A DNA stretch of 54,627 bases, taken from positions 1 to 54,627 of the forward strand of contig JACQUW010000182.1 of NCBI GenBank assembly GCA_016210115.1. Reading direction: 5' to 3'. The position numbers were made by a program, and so were the translations under genes. The notes beneath the pieces are model-generated. The model searched no databases and was not told the origin of the DNA. It was given only the letters and a program-made list of their open reading frames with translations. Positions 46,378 through 53,245 of the stretch are shown here, piece after piece (position 1 is the stretch's first letter; every line of letters begins with the position of its first letter). Source of the stretch: Deltaproteobacteria bacterium (lineage in GTDB: Bacteria > Desulfobacterota > Binatia > UBA9968).

Positions 46378-47221
46378 TATGTGCGATTACCTGAGCGGAG
46401 TCTGCCCCGTCTGGTGTCCTGGATGCGGCAACTACGGCATTCTTGCCGGTCTGGTAGAGGCTTTTGCCAAGCTCCACTTACCGAGCAGGGAGCTGGCGCT
46501 GATTTCAGGAATAGGCTGCGCCAGCCGTCTGCCTTATTTTGTGAAAGCATATGGCTTTCACGGAATTCATGGCCGCACCCTGCCGATCGCTCAGGGAGTC
46601 AAACTCGCCAACCCCAATCTGACAGTCGTAGCCGTCGCCGGAGACGGCGACGGTCTGGCGATTGGAGGAGGCCACTTGCCGCACATAGCCCGCAACAATG
46701 TGGACATCACTTACCTCCTCTTTAATAACGCAATCTATGGGATGACCAAGGGCCAATTCTCGCCGACCACAACTCTCTCTTCAGTGACCAAGACCACTCC
46801 GTTCGGCTTGCAAGGCGAAGCGGTGAATCCCACGGCTTTGGCGATCGTTTATGGAGCCTCGTTCGTGGCACGAGGTTTTTCGGTTAGAAAAGAACATTTA
46901 AGAGACCTGATTATAGAGGGAATTCGCCATCCAGGCTTCTCCTTCATCGAGATCCTGACCAGCTGCTCTTCGTTCAATACCACCGACATGAACGTCGCTC
47001 GCATCATCAAGAACATGGATGCGGCGCCCGCGGGTTGGCCCGATGATCCTATTGAGGCCTTGAAGCTCGCCACCAATCAGAGCAAAATCCACCTCGGGGT
47101 TCTATTCCGCAGCAAACGACCTACTCTGGAAGAGCGGTTCCAAGAGCTGCAAGGGAAAGCCCAGCGGAAAGTACCCTCCGAGTCGGTCCAGATCGACCAA
47201 CTCCTGGAGCAATTTCAATAG
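46358..47221 (+). CDS. korB: 2-oxoacid:ferredoxin oxidoreductase beta subunit (KorB type)
   Basis: The start at 46358 has AAGGAG about 11 bases upstream and overlaps the korA stop by 20 bases; the frame is open from 46331. The 287-residue protein has VWCPGCGNYGILAG near residue 20, GIGCASRLPYF, the TPP motif VAGDGDGLAIGGGHLPHIARNN and LLFNNAIYGMTKGQFSPTT. These are the marks of KorB, the TPP- and cluster-binding half of 2-oxoglutarate:ferredoxin oxidoreductase. A 7-bp hairpin follows at 47249. Confidence 0.88.
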   Translation: MEELQDNMCDYLSGVCPVWCPGCGNYGILAGLVEAFAKLHLPSRELALISGIGCASRLPYFVKAYGFHGIHGRTLPIAQGVKLANPNLTVVAVAGDGDGLAIGGGHLPHIARNNVDITYLLFNNAIYGMTKGQFSPTTTLSSVTKTTPFGLQGEAVNPTALAIVYGASFVARGFSVRKEHLRDLIIEGIRHPGFSFIEILTSCSSFNTTDMNVARIIKNMDAAPAGWPDDPIEALKLATNQSKIHLGVLFRSKRPTLEERFQELQGKAQRKVPSESVQIDQLLEQFQ

Positions 47222-47248
47222 TTCGAATTTACCCGTCGATCGAGGAAC

Positions 47249-47268
47249 GGCTACGACACGACGTAGCC
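47249..47268. terminator. possible hairpin after korB
   Basis: GGCTACG, a 6-base loop and CGTAGCC form a perfect 7-bp stem 27 bases after the korB stop. There is no following T-run, so if it ends transcription it is not a standard intrinsic terminator. The 221-base gap up to the next gene holds no other feature I can support. Confidence 0.3.
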
Positions 47269-47442
47269 TCAGGGCGAGCCATAATGGAGCACGAAAGATG
47301 ACGTTGCTTTCCGGCCCACGCGCGCGTCCATTGCTCAACCATGACGCCTCCCCCCAAGCGCGCTGCTTAGCCGTCAATAACCTTCATCAAAATCTATTTT
47401 ACACTTAACCGGAAATCGAAATCAGTTTTCAAGGAGGACAGC

Positions 47443-48222
47443 ATGTTTCAAAACCTTTTAGTACAAAAGGAGCAGGCGATTGCGACCATTCAGCTCCATC
47501 GCCCACAAAAGAAAAACTCCCTAAACCTGGAGCTTCGCAATGAGATGGAATCGGCTCTAAAAGAGATTAAAGACGATTTCAACGTGCGAGCGGTGATTAT
47601 AACGGGCGGGAATGAGATTTTTTGCGCCGGAGCCGACATCAGCGAAATTCAGGAAGCGACGTCGGCAGAGGAAACCTATAAGCACGCTCGAGAATTCCAG
47701 ATCCTCTTCGATGAGATCGAAGCATTGCCGCAGCCCGTCATCGGAGCCGTCGCCGGATATGCTTTAGGAGGCGGATGTGAGCTGGCTTTAGCTTGCGATT
47801 TTCGCATTGCTGCGCAGGGCGCGAGATTCGGCCTTCCTGAAATCAAGATCGGCGCCTTTCCCGGCGGTGGTGGAACTCAGCGGCTCCCGCGACTGATCGG
47901 CGTGGCCAAAGCCAAGGAGGTGATATTCACCGGAGATCCGATCACGGCCGAGGAGGCGCTCACTCTTGGTCTTGTGATGAAGGTCGTGCCTTTGGAAAAA
48001 CTTATGGATGAAGCCAAAGCCTTCGCCACCAAACTCGCCGCCCTCCCGCGCCTGGCTATGGCAGCCTCAAAGATGCTGATCAACAGAGGCGTGGAAATAG
48101 ATTTGACCTCAGGCCTGGAGCTGGAAGCTCGCACGTTCGGAACCCTCGCCACCAGTCACGATCTGCAAGAAGGGACCCGTGCATTTCTCGAGAAGAGAAA
48201 GCCTAATTTTACTGGAAAGTAA
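47443..48222 (+). CDS. enoyl-CoA hydratase (crotonase family) with both catalytic Glu
   Basis: A 259-residue crotonase with AAGGAGG ahead of the ATG. The oxyanion loop is FCAGADI; GGGCELALACDFRIA carries the first catalytic Glu (about residue 111) and GLPEIKIGAFPGGGGTQRLPRLIG the second (about 131). Both being present, it should hydrate 2-enoyl-CoA to 3-hydroxyacyl-CoA. The LPEIK.G..PG.GGTQRLPR stretch is also found in BadK, the cyclohex-1-ene-carboxyl-CoA hydratase, so it may act on a cyclic enoyl-CoA here or on crotonyl-CoA later. Confidence 0.85.
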   Translation: MFQNLLVQKEQAIATIQLHRPQKKNSLNLELRNEMESALKEIKDDFNVRAVIITGGNEIFCAGADISEIQEATSAEETYKHAREFQILFDEIEALPQPVIGAVAGYALGGGCELALACDFRIAAQGARFGLPEIKIGAFPGGGGTQRLPRLIGVAKAKEVIFTGDPITAEEALTLGLVMKVVPLEKLMDEAKAFATKLAALPRLAMAASKMLINRGVEIDLTSGLELEARTFGTLATSHDLQEGTRAFLEKRKPNFTGK

Positions 48223-48530
48223 CGGTTTCTCTGAACGAGTTCCAAGCTGAAAAAATACAGGTCGAATCTCTTGGTTCCTCCTGTTTTAGGGGCAAGCTCC
48301 AAGAAAGCTGGCAGCGCTTCGACTTCACGGCTTTGATCTGGTAAAGACCAGAGAAACAGCAAATATGACCAGGCGGTCAACATGGGGCTTGTTTTCCAAC
48401 TTCTTGGAAAAATAAGAACAAAATCCTTGCTGTTATGAGAAATCCTCATGAAATTCTCTCAACCCACTTTTGGAATCGCCTGGCATGGTTTGTGCTCGCC
48501 TGAAAACAGGCTAATGGCGCACTGTCATCT
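48223..48530. other. 308-base gap, no gene seen
   Basis: Between the hydratase and the next SDR gene there is no convincing ORF. Only a small hairpin (CTGGT, AAAG, ACCAG near 48340-48353) is visible. It may hold a promoter for the downstream genes. The SDR start lacks a clear ribosome site. Confidence 0.45.
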
Positions 48531-49310
48531 ATGAAAGATTTGGAAGGTAAGGTGGTTTTAGTCACCGGCGGTGGACAAGGAATCGGCCGCGCGATTGCCT
48601 TTGCCTTTGCCCTTCAGGGGAGCCGAGTCGTGATTAGCGGGCGGCGGAAAGAGATCTTGGATGCAGCCGTCGAGGAGTTTCGCCGCGACGACCTCCAGGT
48701 CCTCGCTCTGGCTTGCGACATTACCCAAAAAAACCAGGTAGAAGCGCTCGACAGACAAATCCAAGGCCAATTGGGCCCGGTACAGATCCTGGTCAACAAT
48801 GCGGGAATGGCTCCTGCGGTGAGCTTCCTCAGTATGGAGGACAAGCTTTGGGAGGAGGTTCTTAAGGTAAATCTGAACGGAACCTATAACTGTTGTAAGG
48901 TCTTCCTGCCCGCCATGGTAGCCGCGCGGTGGGGAAGGATTATCAACATCGCTTCTATTGTGGCCAAGGTGTCCTACTCGCACATCTCGGCTTATGCGTC
49001 TTCCAAACATGCCGTCCTCGGTTTGACTCGTTCGCTCGCCGTTGAGTTTGCCCGCTCAGGCGTAACGGTCAACGCGATTTGTCCAGGGTACGTTGATACC
49101 GAGTTGACTCGAGAGAACATCAGGCTTATGGCTGAGAAGACCGGCAAGAGCGCGGAGGATGTGCTCGGACGCTTCAAGGCCACCTCGCCCCAGAACCGCC
49201 TGATCTCCCCCGATGAGATCGCTCATCTGGCTATCGCGCTTGCCTGTGATCGAGCGCGCGGAATCACGGGCCAGGCCATTAATGTCGACGGCGGTGCTGT
49301 CCTGGCATAG
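48531..49310 (+). CDS. SDR-family 3-hydroxyacyl-CoA dehydrogenase-like protein
   Basis: A 259-residue classical SDR: TGGGQGIGRAIA, VNNAGMAPAVSF, NIASIVAKVSYSHISAYASSKHAVLGLTRSLAVE (Ser, Tyr, Lys near 154-158), VNAICPGYVDTELT and ITGQAINVDGG. The length and motifs resemble 3-hydroxyacyl-CoA or 3-hydroxybutyrate dehydrogenases as well as FabG. Flanked by two crotonase-family genes it probably oxidises the hydroxyacyl-CoA formed by a hydratase. It differs clearly from the BadH-like SDR in its active-site segment, so the two should have different substrates. Confidence 0.78.
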   Translation: MKDLEGKVVLVTGGGQGIGRAIAFAFALQGSRVVISGRRKEILDAAVEEFRRDDLQVLALACDITQKNQVEALDRQIQGQLGPVQILVNNAGMAPAVSFLSMEDKLWEEVLKVNLNGTYNCCKVFLPAMVAARWGRIINIASIVAKVSYSHISAYASSKHAVLGLTRSLAVEFARSGVTVNAICPGYVDTELTRENIRLMAEKTGKSAEDVLGRFKATSPQNRLISPDEIAHLAIALACDRARGITGQAINVDGGAVLA

Positions 49311-49331
49311 CTGACAATTAGGCGCTTCTGG

Positions 49332-49394
49332 TTTTGAGTTTGGTCCTGTAAAGTATCTTATCGATACTTTAACCACCACAGGTTAAACTCAAAA
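49332..49394. repeat. long imperfect inverted repeat between SDR and crotonase genes
   Basis: The centre is a perfect 9-base inverted repeat (TAAAGTATC, 5-base spacer, GATACTTTA, 49349-49371). It is enclosed by a second pair of arms (TTTTGAGTTT at 49332 and AAACTCAAAA at 49385), so the whole 63 bases can fold into one long stem with a few mismatches. It lies in the 105-base gap before the next start codon. A regulator-binding site, an attenuator or an mRNA processing site are all possible. Confidence 0.6.
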
Positions 49395-49415
49395 TCTCAT
49401 TTCGAAAGGAAAACG

Positions 49416-50210
49416 ATGACGTATCAGAGTTTTGTTCTCGAAGCTGAAAACGGAATCGCGACGCTGCGTTTAAATGATCCCGAGAGGTTAAACGCTCTGA
49501 CTTTTCAAACCTATCAAGAGTTAGAGCGAATCATGGTTGATCTGGCGCACGAACCGACGGTGAAAGTGTTGGTGCTGACCGGTAGCGGCAAGGGATTTTG
49601 CTCCGGCGGAAGTGTCCATGATATTATCGCCAAACTTCTGGAAATGAAGGGAGATGATCTTTATCGCTTCACGCGCATGACCTGCAACGTGGTCAAGAAC
49701 ATGCGCAACTTAAAGAAGCCGATTATCGCCGCCGTCAATGGAATCGCGGCTGGCGCCGGAGCTATGTTGGCGCTCGCCAGCGACCTCCGAATTCTCTCCG
49801 ACAGGGCGAAATTCGCCTTTCTGTTCGTCAAGGTGGGACTGGCCGGAGCCGATATGGGAGTTCTGCAGCTCCTGCCGAGAATCGTGGGCCGGGGACGAGC
49901 CACCGAACTCCTGTTTTTAGGGGACCCTATCGATGCTCAAGAATGCTACCGGATCGGCCTCGCCAACCGGGTGGTGCCGCACGATGATTTGATAACGGAG
50001 GTCACCAAATTGGCCAATCGCCTAAAAGATGGACCGCTTTACGCGCTGGGAGTCACCAAGGAGCTGCTCAATCTAGAGGAGGACCTGGACCTGGAAACGG
50101 CCTTGGAAATGGAAGCCATGGCGCAGGCGAGATGCATGGAGACCACGGACTTTCACGAAGGCTACCGCGCCTTTATCGAAAAAAGAGCGCCGCAATTCAA
50201 CAAGGGCTGA
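49416..50210 (+). CDS. crotonase-superfamily protein lacking the hydratase Glu pair
   Basis: A 264-residue crotonase fold with oxyanion loop FCSGGSV. Aligned to enoyl-CoA hydratase, GAGAMLALASD has Met where the first catalytic Glu belongs (about residue 116) and FLFVKVGLAG has Phe for the second (about 136). GADMG (Asp near 144) aligns, allowing one inserted residue, with the Asp in AADVG of dienoyl-CoA isomerases. It is therefore unlikely to be a standard hydratase; isomerase, hydrolase or another CoA chemistry is possible. AAGGAAA precedes the ATG. It is not a BadI/MenB-type ring hydrolase by motif. Confidence 0.8.
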   Translation: MTYQSFVLEAENGIATLRLNDPERLNALTFQTYQELERIMVDLAHEPTVKVLVLTGSGKGFCSGGSVHDIIAKLLEMKGDDLYRFTRMTCNVVKNMRNLKKPIIAAVNGIAAGAGAMLALASDLRILSDRAKFAFLFVKVGLAGADMGVLQLLPRIVGRGRATELLFLGDPIDAQECYRIGLANRVVPHDDLITEVTKLANRLKDGPLYALGVTKELLNLEEDLDLETALEMEAMAQARCMETTDFHEGYRAFIEKRAPQFNKG

Positions 50211-50234
50211 ATCACAGAAAGGAGATGACCGCAC

Positions 50235-50684
50235 ATGGCAAAACCCGTTTACGTTAGGAGCCTCCGCAAAGAGGATCTGTCCGCGATTGTTGACGTTGAG
50301 GATCGCACCACGGGTGTGGCTCGACGTGCCTACTGGGAGAAGAGAATAGAAATTTCCGAGGCCATTCGTCCTCACTGGGCCTCTCTTGTTGCTGAAGTCG
50401 ACAATCGGGTCGTCGGTTTTGTTCTCGGCCGCACCGGGGAGTTGGAGTTTGGCCTTCCCGGAACGGTCGCCTGGATCGAGATCATCGGTGTAGACCCAGC
50501 CTACAGGCGCCAGGGAATCGCCGCCAAATTGATCGAGACCTTCATCTCCTCCGCTGAGGACCACGGAATTCAAACCGTCTTTACCCTGGTCAACAAGAGC
50601 GACACTGAGATGGAAGGCTTTTTTACCAGACTCGGCTTCACCGAGGGCAAGATGATTCACTTCCAGAAGGATCTCAAAGGCTAA
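50235..50684 (+). CDS. GNAT-family N-acetyltransferase
   Basis: A 149-residue RimI-like GNAT protein. The acetyl-CoA-binding motif is VDPAYRRQGIAAKLIE (RxxGxA loop) near residues 85-100, followed by TLVNKSDTEMEGFFTRLGFTEG. AGGAG lies eight bases before the ATG and it sits 24 bases after the crotonase gene, so it is part of the operon. GNAT enzymes in acyl-CoA operons may acetylate CoA-dependent enzymes to tune activity; here that is inference. Confidence 0.83.
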   Translation: MAKPVYVRSLRKEDLSAIVDVEDRTTGVARRAYWEKRIEISEAIRPHWASLVAEVDNRVVGFVLGRTGELEFGLPGTVAWIEIIGVDPAYRRQGIAAKLIETFISSAEDHGIQTVFTLVNKSDTEMEGFFTRLGFTEGKMIHFQKDLKG

Positions 50685-50706
50685 CCTGCTCCTGAGGCTT
50701 TCACTC

Positions 50707-51858
50707 TTGGACTTCTTTTTCGACCAAGAACATCTCAATCTACGAACGCGCATTCATTCCTGGGTGGATGAACACCTGATTTCTGCGCCTGAGAGTGATC
50801 TCGATATTAACGGACAGGCTCAAAAACTCGTAAGTTGCCTTGGCCAAGAGGGTTTTATCGCCCACACTGTGCCAAAGAAATTCGGCGGAGTCCGAGAGAG
50901 CGTTCAGGCGCGCGATCTATGCCTTTTGCGCGACGAGCTGGCTCGCGGCTCCGCCCTGGCTGATACGATGTTTGCGATGCAGGCTTTGGGAAGTTATCCC
51001 ATTACGCTGGCAGGAAATCATGAACAAAAGCGCCGTTATCTTCCGGCCGTTGCCACCGGAGAGGCGATCGCAGCCTTCGCCCTTACAGAACCACAGGCCG
51101 GATCGGACATATTGTCTATGGAGACACGGGCAGTCAGGCATGGCGGGGACTACTGTCTCACCGGAGTGAAGCGCTTCATCTCGAATGCCGGGATAGCCCG
51201 AACCTACACCGTTTTCGCTATGACCGATCCCGACGACCGCCACAAAGGCATGAGCGCCTTTGTGGTGCAGGCGGATACCCCCGGCTTCGTTTTCAAAGAG
51301 AGTATCCCTTTGATCTCTCCTCACCCGATCGGCGTTATCGCTTTCGAGGATTGCCGAATCCCCGAGGATCAAATCCTGGGGCAAGAGGGGGACGGACTGA
51401 AAATCGCGTTGGCAACACTGGATACCCTGCGCTGCACCGTTGGCGCAGCCGCTGTGGGATTGGCGCAAAGGGCGCTGGATGAAGCGATTCGCTACAGCCA
51501 AAGCCGCCGGCAGTTCGGCCACGAGCTGGCTCATTTTCAGGCGATACAATTCAAAATCGCAGAAATGGCCGCCGAGCTCGAGGCTTCGCGCCTCCTGGTC
51601 TACCAGGCTGCCTGGATAAATGATCACGGCAAACCGGGGCTCAAGGAAAAATCATCCATAGCCAAACTGTTCGCCACCGAGGCGGCGCAACGAATCGTCG
51701 ACCAGGCGTTGCAAATCCACGGTGGTAGCGGGGTTGTTGCGGGAGCAGTGGTGGAGCGGCTTTACCGGGATGTCCGCGCATTGAGAATCTACGAAGGCAC
51801 CTCGGAGGTTCAGAAATTAGTGATCGCGAAGGAACTGCTAAAAAAGGGCAAATCTTGA
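50707..51858 (+). CDS. acyl-CoA dehydrogenase
   Basis: A 383-residue FAD enzyme starting at TTG 50707 with GAGG about 11 bases before. It has FALTEPQAGSD (FAD loop), RRQFGHELAHFQAIQFKIAEMAAELEASRLL, QIHGGSGV and the catalytic base in RIYEGTSEVQ (Glu363). It lacks the Arg seen in glutaryl-CoA dehydrogenases, so a monocarboxylic or cyclic acyl-CoA is more likely. Cyclohexanecarboxyl-CoA or pimeloyl-CoA-type intermediates are candidates by context. Electrons would go to an electron-transfer flavoprotein not present here. Confidence 0.85.
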   Translation: MDFFFDQEHLNLRTRIHSWVDEHLISAPESDLDINGQAQKLVSCLGQEGFIAHTVPKKFGGVRESVQARDLCLLRDELARGSALADTMFAMQALGSYPITLAGNHEQKRRYLPAVATGEAIAAFALTEPQAGSDILSMETRAVRHGGDYCLTGVKRFISNAGIARTYTVFAMTDPDDRHKGMSAFVVQADTPGFVFKESIPLISPHPIGVIAFEDCRIPEDQILGQEGDGLKIALATLDTLRCTVGAAAVGLAQRALDEAIRYSQSRRQFGHELAHFQAIQFKIAEMAAELEASRLLVYQAAWINDHGKPGLKEKSSIAKLFATEAAQRIVDQALQIHGGSGVVAGAVVERLYRDVRALRIYEGTSEVQKLVIAKELLKKGKS

Positions 51859-51924
51859 GTGCTTAGTTCTTGTTTTGAGTGGCGAGTGTTTTTCAACACT
51901 TCTTTAAGTTAAGCCAAAGCCGTC

Positions 51925-51944
51925 ATTCCCGCAAAAGCGGGAAT
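51925..51944. repeat. REP-like palindrome
   Basis: ATTCCCGC, AAAA, GCGGGAAT forms a perfect 8-bp stem. With its flanks it is the dispersed palindrome common in many environmental bacterial genomes, recognisable because one frame reads SGNP. It lies in the gap between the two acyl-CoA dehydrogenase genes and explains the false N-terminal extension of the second. Confidence 0.75.
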
Positions 51945-51965
51945 CCAGTAATTCGAGGAGGAATC

Positions 51966-53117
51966 ATGGATTTTACGCTGTCAGAGGAGTTAGCTGCCGT
52001 AAAGGAGCTGGCCCATGAGTTCGCTGAAAAAGAGGTCGCGCCGAGCGCGGCTAAAGATGACCGGGAGCACGTATTCCGGAGGGATCTGGTCACCAAAATG
52101 GGGGAGTTGGGATTCTTTGGCTGCGTCATTCCCGAGGCTTATGGCGGCACAAATCTAGGATTTATGGCTCTCGCCTTGATTTCAGAAGAAATCGCTCGGG
52201 CGCACAGCGCGATCAGGGTGTACATTAACATGCAGTGCGGACCGGCCCTGACGCTGCTGGACTTCGCGAGCGAGGAGCAGAAAAAGAGGTTCATCCCCGG
52301 CCTCGTCAGCGGCCAGACGGTAGGCTGCTTCGCGATTACAGAACCGGACGCCGGGTCGGACGTGTCGGCCATGAGAGCAACGGCCGCAAAGAGCGGTGAC
52401 GGGTATGTTCTCAACGGCACCAAGACCTGGATCTCAAATGCCACGGTTGCGGACGCGGGGATTGTCTTCGCCTACACTGATAGATCTCTCAAACATCGGG
52501 GCATGTCGGCCTTTTACGTGAATATCAAGCAACCCGGTGTGAGCCACCGGAATCTGGATAAGCTCGGGGCGCACGCCTCTCCGACCGGAGAGGTGACGTT
52601 CGAGAACTTCCACATACCGAAGGGGTCTCTCCTCGGAAAGGAAGGCGACGGATTCAAAATTTGCATGACCCACCTCAGCCATACCCGATTAAACTGTGCT
52701 GCGGGGGCGGTGGGCGTGGCCCGTGCGGCGCGGGAAGCGGCTGTAAGTTACGCGAACCAGAGGCAGCAATTCGGGCAAAAGATCGGCGAGTTCGAAATGA
52801 TTCAGGATCAGATTGCCCAGATGATCGTGCGTGAGGAAGCGGCGCGATTGCTGGTGCATCGAGCTGCCTGGCTGGCCGACCAGCACAAGCCCTGCAATCT
52901 CGAAACATCCATCGCCAAATACACCGCTGCAGAAGCCGCCTATTTCAACGCCGATACGGCTCTGAATATTCTCGGAGCCTATGGTTATTCCACCGAATTT
53001 CCGGTGGAGCGCTACCTGCGGGACTCCAAGTCATATCAGATCGTCGAGGGCTCATCGAATATTCAAAAGCTCATCATAGCGCAGGATGCTTTAGGCTATA
53101 GGAAGGCGAACCGATAG
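51966..53117 (+). CDS. glutaryl-CoA dehydrogenase, probably non-decarboxylating
   Basis: The start at 51966 is set by GAGGAGG just upstream; the frame extends back through a palindromic repeat. The 383-residue acyl-CoA dehydrogenase has SAIRVYINMQ, in which Arg84 aligns with the glutarate-binding Arg of human GCDH (SSYRSAMSVQ), FAITEPDAGSD, and the catalytic base Glu361 in IVEGSSNIQ. The residue before that Glu is Val360; decarboxylating GCDHs have Tyr there. A strictly conserved Tyr-to-Val change was reported as the key feature of the non-decarboxylating, glutaconyl-CoA-forming enzyme of Desulfococcus. The following gcdA gene agrees with this. Confidence 0.85.
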   Translation: MDFTLSEELAAVKELAHEFAEKEVAPSAAKDDREHVFRRDLVTKMGELGFFGCVIPEAYGGTNLGFMALALISEEIARAHSAIRVYINMQCGPALTLLDFASEEQKKRFIPGLVSGQTVGCFAITEPDAGSDVSAMRATAAKSGDGYVLNGTKTWISNATVADAGIVFAYTDRSLKHRGMSAFYVNIKQPGVSHRNLDKLGAHASPTGEVTFENFHIPKGSLLGKEGDGFKICMTHLSHTRLNCAAGAVGVARAAREAAVSYANQRQQFGQKIGEFEMIQDQIAQMIVREEAARLLVHRAAWLADQHKPCNLETSIAKYTAAEAAYFNADTALNILGAYGYSTEFPVERYLRDSKSYQIVEGSSNIQKLIIAQDALGYRKANR

Positions 53118-53144
53118 CTGCTGGTTTCGTTCAACCCGCTCAAA

Positions 53145-53184
53145 TCGTTCAAACCGCTTTGAATTGCTTGAACGGTTTGAACGA
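53145..53184. repeat. 12-bp inverted repeat (TTCAA-rich element)
   Basis: TCGTTCAAACCG and its exact reverse complement CGGTTTGAACGA flank a 16-base loop that itself contains TTGAA/TTCAA motifs. The element lies in the 128-base gap between the glutaryl-CoA dehydrogenase and gcdA. It may be a dispersed repeat, a terminator without T-run or a binding site. Confidence 0.6.
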
Positions 53185-53245
53185 TTATTATTTATGAGGG
53201 GTGGAGTCTAGGCAATACAAGCCGAGAGAGGAGGTTAAAACCGAC

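Noticed and set aside
49416..50210. Assignment as the ring-opening hydrolase BadI
   Set aside because: BadI/MenB motifs such as GYGTAFL are missing; the protein has GADMG instead, so only a general crotonase-superfamily call is made.
51879..51965. Extended N-terminus of the glutaryl-CoA dehydrogenase
   Set aside because: The extension is translated from a REP-like palindrome (SGNP), and a strong ribosome site directly precedes the ATG at 51966.
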